Positions 23,796-35,955 of a DNA stretch of 64,000 nt are shown one piece after another. The notes under the pieces are model-generated. The model was not told the origin of the DNA. It made no database searches and saw nothing but the letters and a program-made list of their open reading frames with translations. Location: contig JABYQQ010000012.1 in NCBI GenBank assembly GCA_022605405.1, forward strand, positions 1,302,001-1,366,000. Reading direction: 5' to 3'. The position numbers and the translations under genes were made by a program. This stretch comes from Earliella scabrosa. Lineage: Eukaryota > Basidiomycota > Agaricomycetes > Polyporales > Polyporaceae. Positions within the stretch are counted from its first letter, which is position 1, and each line of letters begins with the position of its first letter.

Positions 23796-25486
23796 ATGGC
23801 TATGTCCACAGACACCCCATTATTCGAAGGCTTCGTCGACACCACCATGGACGCGCTCCGCCTCATCGAGGTATGCATTACTCTCGTCTTTGCCAGTCTC
23901 TCGCAGTGCGACTGTCGGCGTCGAGGCGGTGATACCGTCTCACGCTACGCGTGGTCGTGCGGGCTAACATAAATCCGACAGGCAGCGCGACGGGGAATGA
24001 TCCCGAGAGTCACCCGGAGACTCAACGACTTTGAGCGCCGCACCATGGTCAAGAGCGGAGCCGTCTTCATCTTCAGCGTCGAGGAGAGCGGCATCAAGCG
24101 GTGGACGGAAGGCTTGGCTTGGTCACAATCCCGCATATCCGGAAACTTTCTGGTAAGCATTGCCCGTCTTCGCCCTTCGCATGGGACCGTCTTGACGCAT
24201 TCGTCAGCTTTATCGGGAGGTCGCGGATCGGACAACCCGCACGAGTCAACACATCGCGGACCTGCCCATGTACCCACACCGTGGGCATCTGCCAGAACCA
24301 CAGCTCAGCTACAAACCCCGTGGGCTGGTGAAGAAGGTGACTTGTTCATTTGTCTGCGACCGTTTTCGTCTGAAGCTAATGGTCAACAGACGATTACGGT
24401 GAAGATTGATGGATCAGACTACCACCTTATTTCATACTACACACAAGAGGACCTCGCGGCCGGCCTCTTGCGCAGACCAACAAGTCACCCAGATCTCATG
24501 GCGATCGAAATCCCGCCGGAGCTCACGCGGTCGACGAACTTCCGATACCCGCCAAATCTTGAGGAAGCCCATGACACGGCGAGCTCCCACAGGTGAGCCG
24601 TTCGCGCAGATCCCAACCTAGACGACCTTTGTCTTCTGACAATTACGTTGTGGTGACGTTGAGCAGTGACAGAGATGGGATTGATAATCAAGCGGTTCAC
24701 GCACCTGGGCTCTCCCCCCCTTCTCCCGGGCTCGCTGTCAGCATTCCTCCCTCCCCAGTTGGCGAGGACTCCTCGGGTCTCGCGCACGGGGCCTTCGCAC
24801 GTCATGCCGGTGACGCGTCGGGGTACTATTATCATGGCCAAAGTCGCTTGACCTCTCTGGAGACGGGGTTGACGAGTGCGTCTGCTCAGGGGCATCCGCC
24901 TGTCTCTCCGCTCTCGATTCCCACCAGCACACGCGCGCACCCGTATGCGCGGAGGACGGGTACCTCGCCGCCCGCCTGGCACTCCCCCGTCCATGCGTCT
25001 TACGACTCGATGGCCGCCCCGTCAGCTGCGGCGGCGATGTATTCTAGCCCCACGTACTCTGCCCACACGAGCATCGCCGCTTACGACCAACGCCGCGATG
25101 GCTGGGCGTCACACGCTGCGATGCACTCGAGCCCACACCATGACGCCCACAGAACAGTGGCGGACGGGGGTTCCGATGGATGTGGTCCCGCGGTGCTGTC
25201 ATGGTCTCCCACAGGGTCTCCTATTCCAGGCCAATCGCTCGCATCGGCCCCTGCCGTCACCTTCTCCGCGGCGGCCAACTTGCCGGCAGGCAGGGCGCGA
25301 GACCATTTCCGCGTGCGCTCGTACCCATCCATGCAGTGGCAGTACGAGCAGGCAAGTGTCCTGCCGCATTCGTCCCAGGTCCACCATCACCCGCTTCCAT
25401 ACGCCCTAGAGCGAGGGACATCGGCCGCGAACCAGGGAGGATACCACAGATACGGCGGCGGAGAAGCGGCACATTCCGACCGCTAA
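23796..25486 (+). CDS. Gti1/Pac2 (WOPR-domain) transcription factor
   Basis: WOPR proteins are fungal-specific DNA-binding regulators of morphological switching, development, effectors and secondary metabolism (Wor1, Ryp1, Sge1, Gti1, Pac2). Five exons (23796-23870, 23982-24152, 24208-24336, 24390-24592, 24673-25486) join in phase to about 463 residues. The first WOPR half (residues about 8-95) reads FEGFVDTTMDALRLIEAARR, then RVTRRLNDFERRTMVKSGAV, then KRWTEGLAWSQSRISGNFLL. The second half begins YKPRGLVKKTITVKIDG and reads DYHLISYYTQEDLAAG. From about residue 195 the protein is a long Ser/Pro/Ala/His-rich, probably disordered region, usual for activation tails. The 6.9 kb upstream has no other gene. 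It sits between two sesquiterpene synthases. Which WOPR subfamily it belongs to needs a tree. Confidence 0.94.
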
Positions 25487-25786
25487 CGATACCGTAGGAC
25501 GTAAACGGAGATGAGACTCGGACACGCACCGGAACGGACTTTGTGGGTTTTCGAGCGGGCTCGAGCCCTCGTGGTGTATGGACATTGTTGTACATCGTTA
25601 CATTACCGCATACCGCATGTTGGTCGCCGGATTCGAGGGGCTTGCTGTTGTCCAGGCCGCGCGGCGACCACCGTCATAATGTGATTGCTGCCAGGCTCAC
25701 CCGAGAGACATGTGGGGGCTGTGATCGGTCAAGGCAGCTAACGACAAGATCCAGGGCAGGAAAGGTCGGGCGGCGGATGTGACAGG

Positions 25787-27919
25787 CTAGGCATTCCCGG
25801 CTGCCGAGCGTCGCTCGATGAACCCCCGAATGTTAGCGTGGCCTTCTACGCTGCCGAAGAAACACCGCCGAGAGGCGTTCTCCCATAATACGACATCGAG
25901 TTGCTTCGCATAGTTGAGGACGTACTCGTAGTCGGCCTGGGAAGCAAACGCGGTATAGAGATATCCTGCCAACGGTCAGAAGATCAGCCTCGTGCGCGCG
26001 ATGACGTCGTTGAGCTTAAATGGCAGCCCGACTGACCCTCTTGGGACTTCACCCGATTTTTCTCAAGCTCCCACAGGCGGATCTGGTCCTGGACCGTGAC
26101 CGGAAGCAACGGTTTCTGGCACGGCAACAAGGCATTGAAGTTCGCTCATATTCGGCTGTGGTTGGAGTAACTCACGTTCTTGCGCATTTGGGGGTGCGCG
26201 TGTGTGATGAGATAGCTGATGATCTATTCGGACGTCGGCAACCGTATATTGCGCGATGGTCGACGTACAAGGCACGTACCTGGTCAGCAGTAATCCCATT
26301 CGTGAGCGCCTTCTTCACACTATCGCGGGTGATGGCCCCGACAACGAGGTTTGGGAAGCGAGACTTGAGCGTGACGAACAGATTCAGGACAGCAATTTGC
26401 AGGGGATTGTCTATGTTCTCATGATGACATCATCGAGGCTGGTTCGCGAGCACTTTGCTGACTTACCCGTGTATGCGTACAGCCGGTAGTTTGTCTCGAG
26501 CACAATGAAACCCTGAGCCTGAGAGCCACCCCCAGCACCGGTCGACGTGGGAAGTGGTGGTGAAGACGATGTCAATGTGGTGGCAAGTCGGGTCGGGCTG
26601 AATCTTCGCGATGTCGCCTTCGGAACAAGAGGGGGAAGTAATGTCAACGCATGAACGGAGAATATGTCACCTCACTGACTGTCCGCTGCTTGATCAGTCC
26701 ATAATCCCGGAGGTCTTCGAGCATCGCCCTTTGAGTGGCACTTAGGTTCTCGGTGGAGTAGTCCTACCGCCGAGAACTCGTGGTTCACCGCTGCTGCGGA
26801 GGTGCAGTTAAGTGGGCAACATACCTTGCCCAGCTCCGTTGTTGACAACATAAGGAGGAAGCTGAGGACCTCGACTAGGTCCATCTGTCTCTCCTGAGGA
26901 CACAGTGCGCTCAACATGCCGTAAGCACAGAGAGAAAAAGGTTTTACCTCTGCCATCTGCAGATATTGCAATAACAATTCCCATAGCTGTTCATGCGGTG
27001 GGTGAAGGAGGAATTGGAACCCCGCGGATGTGATTTGTAAAGTAGCGCCGCTGTTGGCCATAAGTTTCTGATGGAGGCGAGCGCTGTCATGCCACTCACT
27101 GGACGCTCGCCATGAGACCGCTCCGCTGCAGCAGATACAAGACACCTTGTGATGGTTTAGCCGGGAACTGACCCGTACCGGAGGAGACCATGTAATAGAG
27201 AATGGTCTGATGTAGGTTCGGGCGGACATGTAAGTCCGCTGTCACTCCGCTCAATGAAGTGAAGTACCTCCCAGCGTTCCACTGCATATGAATCTAGAGC
27301 ATCGATGCCTGGGGGAGGGTGTTTATCGTCGTTCTCAGCGAGAACGCCGAAACTCCCACTCGTCCCACTGTTACGAGAGCGAATGAGCGGCGATCAAAGG
27401 AGAAAAGGTACAACCCGTACCCCCCGGTGATCGCTTGTCGCAAGCTGGACTTGAAGGTCGGATTGAGTGAGTGCCGCACAGGTGACTGGGGTAGGATGTG
27501 GAGGCGCGCGAGGGTTGACAAGGCGTCTTGGTAGGGTCTGCAAGGGTCGCAGGTATGTGTGATGTATCGGGCATCTCGGGACTTACTTCTTTCCTTCTCT
27601 GGTCACCCACGCTGCCATAGTAGACGCGGGAATCGGCATTTCCAGCCATAGGAGGTTCATGACCAGCTGGCGTTCTAGCGGACGAAGCAACCTAGATATA
27701 GATCATAGTAAGACTCGACCGGATAGAACAGCATCGCTCCTGTATTGACCGGAAGATGGAAAGACATGACGAAGGCTTCTGGTAGAGCCTCGTCAACATG
27801 TTCTGTGACTGTGTTTGGAGAAACGCCACGAGACGATGGGAAGTGTCATCGCCACTGGTGTTTGTGTTCTTTGCCAGAGAGTCGCCCGCGGGCTTGATGC
27901 GAATAGATGGTCCAGCCAT
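25787..27919 (-). CDS. TFB2: TFIIH core subunit TFB2 (p52)
   Basis: TFB2/p52 anchors and stimulates the XPB/Ssl2 translocase in TFIIH, acting in RNA polymerase II initiation and nucleotide excision repair. The start at 27919 ([18 protein letters not shown]) leads to [20 protein letters not shown], the conserved N-terminal block. Later exons give [70 protein letters not shown] and [17 protein letters not shown]. The last exon has [20 protein letters not shown] and [12 protein letters not shown], the C-terminal region that binds TFB5. The gene is cut into many small exons by about ten introns, more than its neighbours. It is convergent with the WOPR gene: the 300 bp between their stop codons (25487-25786) hold nothing recognisable. 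It is divergent to NAS6. Confidence 0.93.
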
Positions 27920-28223
27920 GACGGGTGCAATGGTTTCAACCGCGCAGCAACCTCTTGCAAGAATATCGCGGTGGTTCTAGAGGGTTGTAAGGTGAGCATT
28001 CCATGCCAGGGCTCCAGGGGTGGAACTCACGATGGTGGTAAACCACAGCAAACAGAGACAAGGCGAAGCGCCCACACGTCCAACCAGTTACGCGTCACAC
28101 CGTGAGAATCCTCCGGAGTACGCGTCATGCCTGTGACGCCGCCTACGCGCTCGCTCACCTTCGTCCAAGTCCACGAACACCACCTCAGAAACCCGTAGAG
28201 TGCCGGAAATACCTTTTAGAGGC
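27920..28223. promoter_or_regulatory. Divergent promoter region TFB2/NAS6
   Basis: These 304 bp lie between two divergent start codons. Open frames from both genes' strands run across it but give no conserved protein. No TATA box is evident. The promoter role is inferred from layout. Confidence 0.5.
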
Positions 28224-29462
28224 ATGTCCAGCATCTCAGTACACAACGCGGCTCTCAATCGTGGGTCATATCCTCCCATTATCGTGCATGCATTCATCTC
28301 GTCGCGGCTGACCCATCCACTTGTGGCATTACGTAGGTCAGTTCGGCTTAGTACGCTCTCTCGTCTCTCAAGATCCGAAACTTGTGGATGCGATAGATGA
28401 GGTAATGTGTATAGATTTATGCTGGCAGGCGACGACTCAAGATACATGTTTGACAGGACGGAAGGACGCCATTGCACTGGGCTGCATCCTCCGGTTCAGT
28501 CGACATAGTGCGATATCTCGTGGATCAGAAGGCGGACGTCAACCGCGGTGACAACGGCAGATGGACTCCTCTCCACATTGCATGTAAGTATCCTATATAT
28601 GGTGCTCATCTGCCCATACTCATAGTGTGTGTAACTTCCAGCCAGTGGCGGCTTCGAGGACGTCGTCAAGGAGTTGCTCGGCGCAGGTGCCGATGTGAAT
28701 GCAACCAATGACAAGGGACTGACACCACTGTGCGCTTCCACTTGGACCTTTACCTCATGAATACCCAACTCATCTTGATCATTGATGTAGCCACTATGCG
28801 GCATCGAAGTCCAGGGTTGAGGTATCTAGATCCAACCCAGTCGCACGAACCCCACACTTACTGTCACCTAGATCGGCAGACTACTGATTGCGAGAGGAGC
28901 TGACGTATGCCTCAGACCGTCTCACACATAATTTACAAGCTCACGCTCGTGTACAGATTAACGCCAAGGACAGAGCCAATCAAACCCCTTTGTCCGTGGC
29001 AATACCTTGTCTGCATGAGCACAGCATCGCTAACCGATAGCTGCGTCGCCGTTAGGCATAGAGCTGCGACGACGGGATCGACAGGGTTCATCAACCTTCT
29101 TCTGAAGCCACCTCAAGGTTCGCCGAAGACTCGGCTCAACACCGCAGACCGTGTTGGTACGCTGCCGTCTTCTTTACGCAATGTGGCGTTCTTCGATGAC
29201 GGTTGACGCATCCGGCGACCAGGCAACACACCGTTGCACCTTGCCATGGAGTCTGCCCATGCGGAGGCTGCATGTCTTCTCATTGAGGCCGGAGCAGATA
29301 GGGAGCGGGTGAGTTCTTCCAAACTGCCCGACCCCCGCTATCTCACGAGCTTTTGAGCAGACGAACCTTGACGGCGAGATGCCAGAAGACTTGGAAGGCG
29401 TTGGGGGACAAGAGCAGCGGCGGGCAAAGACTTATGTCATCGAGCGGTGTGGCAAGCGATGA
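28224..29462 (+). CDS. NAS6: 26S proteasome assembly chaperone NAS6 / gankyrin (ankyrin repeats)
   Basis: NAS6 (PSMD10, gankyrin) binds the C-domain of the Rpt3 ATPase and helps build the 19S base of the proteasome. A 37 nt first exon (28224-28260) codes MSSISVHNAALN and splices to exon 2 (28337-28401) with FGLVRSLVSQDPKLVDAIDE. Exon 3 from 28457 gives DGRTPLHWAASSGSVDIVRY. Further repeats read ELLGAGADVNATNDKGLTPL, then LLIARGAD, then NQTPLHRAATTGSTGFINLL, then TPLHLAMESAHAEAACLLIE. The end is PEDLEGVGGQEQRRAKTYVI and ERCGKR. The order and number of ankyrin repeats match the roughly 230-residue family. Many short exons are needed; the boundaries near 28.7-29.1 kb are less sure. Confidence 0.9.
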
Positions 29463-30018
29463 CGAATCACCGTGGACGCTCCCCGAAGTCTGTGCGAGTG
29501 TCATCAAGGGATCCGTAGTTGCCAACGAGAAGGCCCCCAACTCTGTAACGCTAACGTTGATTGTATCGATCGCCGATTCACACTACCGCAGATTACCTTT
29601 TGCCTTCTGACCAGTGTCGAACAGACGCACTTTGCCGATACAATCGCTTCGGTACAGGTACAAGTACAAGTAAGGGACAAGACGCAACCAGGCATGAACT
29701 CGTGTCATATCGTCGTAAAGGAGGTAGCGTAACGAAGGAGAACAGGGTATTAAGCAGAGAACGACGGGATTGGATGTATAGAAGGATTGTGGGTATTGCT
29801 GAGGTACTTGTGAATCAAACAAGAGCAGCGAACTGGTTCCCATAAGTAATGAGCTCGCCCGAGCCCGTGCACAGCACGCCAGGGGTCCGCGAGTGCACGG
29901 CAACGCGGTGTCTCACAGCGGATCCCCGAGGTCCGCGGCGTGGAGCCTAACTTCCGATCGCTGGGTGGCACGCGCACCCCGTGAAGAAGCACGCTCGCCG
30001 TACCCAGCGACACACGAG
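29463..30018. other. Convergent 3' gap NAS6/sesquiterpene synthase 2
   Basis: These 556 bp lie between two stop codons. A short run of alternating GTACA-type units is at about 29652-29670. No gene or RNA is recognised; it probably holds both terminators. Confidence 0.5.
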
Positions 30019-31203
30019 TCACGACGACGGCTTCTGCGGAAGGAGCGTCACCACGCGGTGGCTCTTGATGTCGGCGCCCTCTTCCCCGAAATATCGGCCC
30101 GTGTCGAAGCTCCAGTGCAGGGATCCGACCATCCAGTCCTGCAAGCCCAAGACGTAGACGGCGACATCCCTGTCGATCTCGGGGCCCCACGACGGCAGAT
30201 CGCGCCGAGCCTGCTCGAACCGGGCCATCTGCTCCATGCAGAGCCACCCGAGGTAATCGGCCGCCTGCTGGAGAGTCAGCTCGTCTTGACGCATGATCAC
30301 CGCGATCATGTTGTGAGTGTCTCCACGGGCTTGCTCGACGTTATAAGAAAAGAGGTCCTGCAAGCCCAGAGCGCGTGAGCAGCCGAACTAGCACGACCAC
30401 ATACTACGAGCCGAGATTGACGTACATTTGACCAGGATATGCAAGCGTTTGCGGACTCCTCCAAAATACGGATGACGGGATGGCATGCGACCTCGTCAGG
30501 AAGGTCGATTCCCGCGGCGTATTCGATGAGGGCGAAGCAGGGTTTGCACCCGCTTGTATCCCACCGCAACGCCACATAATCTTCCAGTTGAGGCACCACA
30601 CCGCGAGCCCGATTTCTCGCCTGCTCTGCGATGGCGTGGAAAAAGAGCTCCATCGTCTCCATAAACCGGCGGGTGCAGCCGGGCCCTGCGGTTTGTCGGA
30701 ACCGACTGAAGAAGCTGCGTAGTGTGTGTGGGCGCACATGAGCCCATCTGGGTCAGCGCAGATCCGCCACAGAAGAGACCAACAGCCCCAACAGGTTGCA
30801 GCTCAGAAAGGAGGGGCACGTACCTTTTTGCGAGCTTGCCAGCAGCCTTCTCTGTTTGAAACCCGTCGGGATCGTGCAGCGCGCACATGACGACATGGGC
30901 GAGCCCGTACGTTTCTTCCATCCGGAATTCGTCGGACCAGTCGTCCAGCGTGAACAGGAAATTGAGGAAGTCGGCGCAAACGCGCAGACGATTCGCGTCC
31001 GTGTCCGGGTAGGCCGCTGCGGTAAGGTCTCCGGCGAGCAGGCGGAGGAACGCGGCTTCGCGTTTTGGTGAGAAGTGAGCTTCGGCTAGCAGCCACGACT
31101 CCGATGCACGGGCAGTGTCGTCGCAGTGAACGTTGCACCGTAGGGGATAGGGGCAGTCCGACACCAGATCGGGAAGAACGAAGAATCGTGCCGTGCACGA
31201 CAT
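30019..31203 (-). CDS. Sesquiterpene synthase 2 (class I terpene cyclase)
   Basis: This is a paralogue of the enzyme at 15516-16854 and should also ionise farnesyl diphosphate. Three exons (31203-30824, 30714-30426, 30357-30019) join in phase to 335 residues. The acidic motif is DDWSDE in FLFTLDDWSDEF, the NSE motif is NDLFSYNVE, and the RY dyad is in FDTGRYFG. Shared blocks with paralogue 1 include PYPLRCNV, RQTAGPGCTRRFME, WDTSGCKPCFALIEYA and LPSWGPEIDRDVAVYV. Exon 2 is 289 nt in both genes and the first two intron positions match. The third intron of paralogue 1 is absent here: the frame runs through ARGDTHNM without a break. All catalytic motifs are intact, so it looks functional. It is convergent with NAS6. 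Confidence 0.94.
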
Positions 31204-31299
31204 GTCGGTCGAGACGACGGGACGACGAGGCGGGGTCCGCGGATAAGGACGAGGGAGGAGGAAAATGACGGACGGACGAGAGCCTCCCACAGACGTTCC

Positions 31300-31306
31300 C
31301 TTATAT
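31300..31306 (-). promoter_or_regulatory. TATA box of sesquiterpene synthase 2
   Basis: On the minus strand the sequence reads CATATAAGG, about 100 bp upstream of the start codon at 31203. Its spacing is close to that of the TATA box of the first terpene synthase. Confidence 0.6.
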
Positions 31307-33406
31307 GCACGCCACGCGCAACAAATCGTCACCTCGAGGGACGGGATAGGCAGGCGTTCGGGAAGCGGACAGGAGTCAGCATCGTGACGCCCGCAATCTT
31401 TTGCCTCTGCCTGGCCTCCGCCCGGAGATCCAGCTCCACGTGAGTATATCTTCAAATCTCACGGAGGTAGAGCGTGCACTCGCTGCAACGGCGCGAGAGC
31501 CTTTCCTGCAGGAACGGCACCCAGATATTAAGAAGCATTGCTTCGTGGCCTCGGTGCTGGTTCCTGGCTTCGATTTCAGTGCACAAAGGAACACTGAAAT
31601 GACCGTCTAGAAGCCAACGGAAGATAACATACAAATGCAGCCTGGTCTTGTGAGACCTATTCATGGGTGTTGCATTGTCCGCGATGTCGGTAGAGTTGGC
31701 AGGGCCTGCCAGAAAAGTATCCAAGGAACTTTAAGCGGGGATGCCGGACTGGGGCATTACGTCGACCATGGGGAGTGCGCCGACGGACAGAACCTAGATG
31801 CATCGATGAGTAGTCACCTCGCCTTTCCCAGGGTAGCACAGGCGCCGAAATTGCGTTGCCCAAGGGCATGCGCAGAAGGCGAGGTGGTAACGTACCTACA
31901 TACCCGCTGCCTCAATGCGAGAGTGACGCGTACCATCTGTTGCGATGGTGGAAGTAGCGACGGCCTTGTTGGGTATACATTCAGTACTGCGCATGCTGAG
32001 GCGGAAACGGCCAGACATACGAAGGAACGGAGTTAGGCCCACTTCGAGCGAGCGCAGTGCATATGCCGCGTTCCAATCCGATAGAAGTCATGATGAGTCA
32101 TCGGGATCCTCTCCCGTCTTCACTCTGGCAGAGAAGACAATATGGACATACCTGGCTGAACGGTCTAATTTCGCTTGTAGGGCGGCCAATGACCTGTGGA
32201 TAGGACTATGGGACTCCCAGAGCTGCTGAGAGCATTCCGGAACCTGAGGAGAATTCTAACGTAAGTATACCGCACCGGGGGATCCGACACGTTGTAGTCA
32301 TTGTCGAGCGGCCTCATGATACCTGCCGTCCAAAAGAACTCTCGAAGGCAAGTTCAACGCGTTGCGAAGCGCCTCCTACACCTTTCCGAGGCAAGTTAGC
32401 TTCAATATCGTAGCTGAGGCACTGAATGTGAACTTCGGGCCCGTTCAACTCTGCAGCAGCGGCTGCCGAGCCAGTGTTCGCAAAAGGCTGACACGAGATG
32501 AAGACCTGTCGCAAGTTTGTCGTGCAGGGTCAAAGTCAATTGCTCCTACTCACATAGTAGTACCATGTGTCTGCAACTCAACACGTCCCAGTCGACGTCG
32601 GAGTTCGCCGACATCAAGTTTAGGCGTTTATAGGAAGTTTGACCAGAGTTTGACGCGCAGTCTCTGGGGTCCCGACTCCCGCCAAGCTTCTCCTTCCAAG
32701 TCATGGTCCAGATCCTTTGAGTCAACGCTCTTCTGCAGCCTGTAGAGTGCTTGAGAGCACGAGTACGGCCAACCACGTCAAACCAAAGCTTCCAAGGATA
32801 TCTTGTATTTGATTGTCAACCTCACACTTCCATGTGCAGCCACTAGCGTCCTCTCGCTTCTCACTGAGACAGACACGACAAACATGCATACAGTGGTACG
32901 TGAGGGCATCCACTGCATCACGTACGATCTTCGTGACTCATCTTTGAATCCACAAGGCACGCCAGTGGCCAGGTTACCACCACTTGACCACTTGATGTGC
33001 AAGTACGCCCGCATATCGGCCTCATCGCCTTGGTTTATATGAGGTGGAAAATTGCCGTAGTACTCGTTTCGTATGGAGATGCTAGCGCTGCCACTCTTCT
33101 GTGTGCTTCACTCTCCGCGCAACAGCTAAATCTTGAAGTGAGTAATGCCCCCAGCCTATTCTGCTCTCTTTTGGGACAGTTATCTCAGCCAGGCTACTTA
33201 CATAGATCTGATCTAACCGAAGATCGCAGCCTTACCAAGGCGTCATGCTTTGATGTTCAGGGCTTCGCTAACTCTCGACCATGTGGTGTAATGCATGTGC
33301 TCGACCTCAATGGCGCATCTACTAAATTATCCCCCAGAGCTCTGCAAGTTCCCCCTCAAGATTCCCTCGACGTCCGTCTGTCTTGCCACGATAGGCGTAG
33401 CAGGTC
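31307..33406. other. No recognisable gene between terpene synthase 2 and fungalysin
   Basis: The 2.1 kb carries only short frames with many stops and a lower GC content than the housekeeping block. Minus-strand pieces around 32.7-33.0 kb include a hydrophobic run (FGLTWLAVLVLSS), but I cannot link them into a gene. It may be a decayed gene or the upstream region of the protease. Confidence 0.45.
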
Positions 33407-35393
33407 ATGTCTAACCTCAGGCGGATCGCCCGTGGGACCTCAGTCTTACTGGCTGTAGCATGTGCATCTATGGCGTCCGCGGCCCCCTTCTCGCAGAACG
33501 TCAAGTACGCTACTCATCGCACCCGTGAACTCAGCTCGGGCGCAAAAATCCAGATCTACCATCCTCCGTCCACCTATCAGGTACGCATGAGCCAGCCACT
33601 TGCAAGTACAGCCTTTCTGACATACTCATACCGTAACAAACACCATGTTCAGACCTTTGGAGAAGGCGTCGATCACCCTCTTCTCAAGCGTGACGACGTC
33701 ACCGCCGAGGAGTCTGCGCTCGCCTTCATAGAATCCCGCACGAAGGTCGATCCGGACGCAGTGCACGTCGATTCTTCTCTTGAAGGCGACACGTCGAAGC
33801 ACGTGTATCTCAAGCAACAGGCGAACGGCATCACTCTTGCCAATGCCGTAGCGAACGTTGCATTCAATCAGGATGGCAAGGTCGTCGCCTTCGGGAGCTC
33901 TTTCGTCAAGCCCACAATGGTCGCTTCGCCGGTTCCCACCGTCACTGTTGAGGACGCGATTGCGACGGCAGAAAAGGAGCTCGATGGCGCATTCGACTCC
34001 GCGAACCTCCCTGCGCCCGAGCTGCAATACCTCGCCAAAGACGACGGTTCAGTCGTTCTCACGCATTCGTTCCAGGTCCGGAACGTGGAAGTGGGGACCT
34101 GGTTCCAGGCATACGTTGACGCTCATAGCGGCGAACTTGTCTCTGTGACAGATTATGTTTCTAACGCCTCTGTAGGTATCCCCATGTGTCCTTTCCGAGC
34201 ATAAACTCATTCCGCTCTCCCCACCTCTAGTATCGAGTTCTCCCCATCTGGAAGTCATATCCCACCGAGGGCTTCGAGACTCTCACAGACCCCCAAGACC
34301 CGGGATCATCTCCTGAGGGATGGCACAGTGACGGCACCACGTCTACAAGCGCGACAGCCGGCAACAACGAGATTGCTTTGGATCGCTCGGGTGCAACGAC
34401 CTCCCAGTCCGGCGATGGCCTAATCTTTGACTACCCTGCCGACCTCAGCACCGACCCTACTACGCGCCAGAACGTCGACGCCGCACGCGTTGACACGTTC
34501 TACGTCGTCAACACCGTGCACGATATCTTCTACAGGTACGGGTTCACCGAGCAAGCGTTCAACTTCCAGAACAACAATTTCGGCAAGGGCGGGAAGGCTG
34601 GTGATCGCGTCCAGATCAACGTCCAGTCGTTTCTGGGCATGAACAACGCTGCCTTTGTGGCGCTTCCCGACGGGCAAGCTGGATTGATGTACATGTTCCT
34701 CTGGGACCACACGACTCCGAACCGCGACGGCGCATTTGAGAATGACATCGTCGTGCACGAGATGACGCATGGACTCACGAGCCGTATGACGGGAGGCGGC
34801 AACTCAAACTGTCTCCAGACCGTCGAGGCCCGTGGGATGGGCGAAGGCTGGTCCGACGCAGTCGCTGAGTACGACTCCAGATATCTTTGACAAACATTCA
34901 TTGACGACTATGTCCTAGCTGGCTTGTGAAGAACGACACCTCCGTTCCGGACTTCATCCTCGGCCAATGGGTCCTCGACAACCCGGCGGGGATCCGCTCG
35001 TATCCATACTCGACCGACCCGTCCGTGAATCCGCTACGTTACTCGACCGTCGGGGAAGTGGAGGAGGAGCATGCCGTCGGCGAGTTTTGGGCGAACCTCC
35101 TGCACAATGTCTACGCCGCGCTCGTTCAGGAGCACGGGTTCTCCACCACCGCCCGCACGGATCCAAGCGGCACCGAGGGCAATCTGGTGTTCATGCACCT
35201 GCTTATCGACGCGCTCGCCCTCCAGCCGTGCTCGCCGACCTTCCAGCAGGCACGCGACGCGTGGATCCAGGCGGATCAGAACCGCTATGAGGGTGCGAAC
35301 AGGTGCCTTCTCTGGAGGACGTTCGCGAGCAGGGGTCTTGGTGTGAGCGCGAAGGATTATGTCGACGACAGCAGTGTGCCAGACGGCTGCTGA
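33407..35393 (+). CDS. Secreted metalloprotease, fungalysin (peptidase family M36)
   Basis: Fungalysins are secreted zinc endopeptidases made as pre-pro-enzymes. The start at 33407 gives a basic N-terminus and hydrophobic signal core (VLLAVACASMASAAPF). The FTP-type propeptide follows over roughly residues 25-230, with LANAVANVAFNQDGKVVAFG. The catalytic part includes LIFDYPADL and VNTVHDIFYRYGFTEQAFNF. The zinc site is HEMTH near position 34755, with the third ligand in GMGEGWSDAVAE. After an intron at about 34870-34920 the protein continues FILGQWVLDNPAGIRSYPYS, then GEFWANLLHNVYAALVQEHG and ends DYVDDSSVPDGC. Four exons are evident (splices near 33580, 34170 and 34880). All catalytic residues are present. 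A role in protein degradation is inferred from the family. Confidence 0.95.
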
Positions 35394-35955
35394 ACGGTGC
35401 TTACCGTTGGAGGCTGGCACCCCGATAAGCTGCTCATTTGTTAACGTTGCAGTAGGCTCATTGACACGAGTGCCGCTTTCCGCATTGGCAGGGAGGCCTT
35501 CGATGTGCTGGCGTGTCAGTAGGTACTACGAAGCGTTGTCTACCAGCGAGAGGGAAGAGTTGAAGAGTGCACGGGAAGAGGCTGGGCACGGCCTCCAACT
35601 AGACGCCTTGGGGGTGGAGCACGCGCGTCGAGCATCTCATCCTCACTCGCCTTCCGAGCCTCCCAGCTCTTCCCCTTTCCGCATCCATTGCAACTATGCC
35701 GGGGCACTCGACCACACATCCTTTCTATACTTGATATCGCCGTGTCTCGCTCATCCTCCAACCGGATTCCTCGGATATGTAGTGGGCGCACTGTCGCTGC
35801 GAGTCTAATGAACAAGACCTCTGGGAAGGCCGACCCAAACATATCAGCACGTCAACCCACAGTCGTCCAAGCGTGGCTTGCCCTCGAAACCCGCACTTCG
35901 TTTGGCGAGGAAGCCTTCGATACTGTGCTAGAGCTCCTGGCCTCGTTTGCGCACG
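35394..35955. other. Intergenic: fungalysin 3' flank and arrestin-like 5' flank
   Basis: These 562 bp separate two plus-strand genes. A 149-codon plus-strand frame extends past the protease stop into this region but has no recognisable feature. No clear TATA box is seen. Confidence 0.45.

Noticed and set aside
30496..31455. 319-codon minus-strand frame as a single terpene synthase exon
   Set aside because: It extends upstream of the real start and reads through the first intron; the spliced model restores the family sequence.
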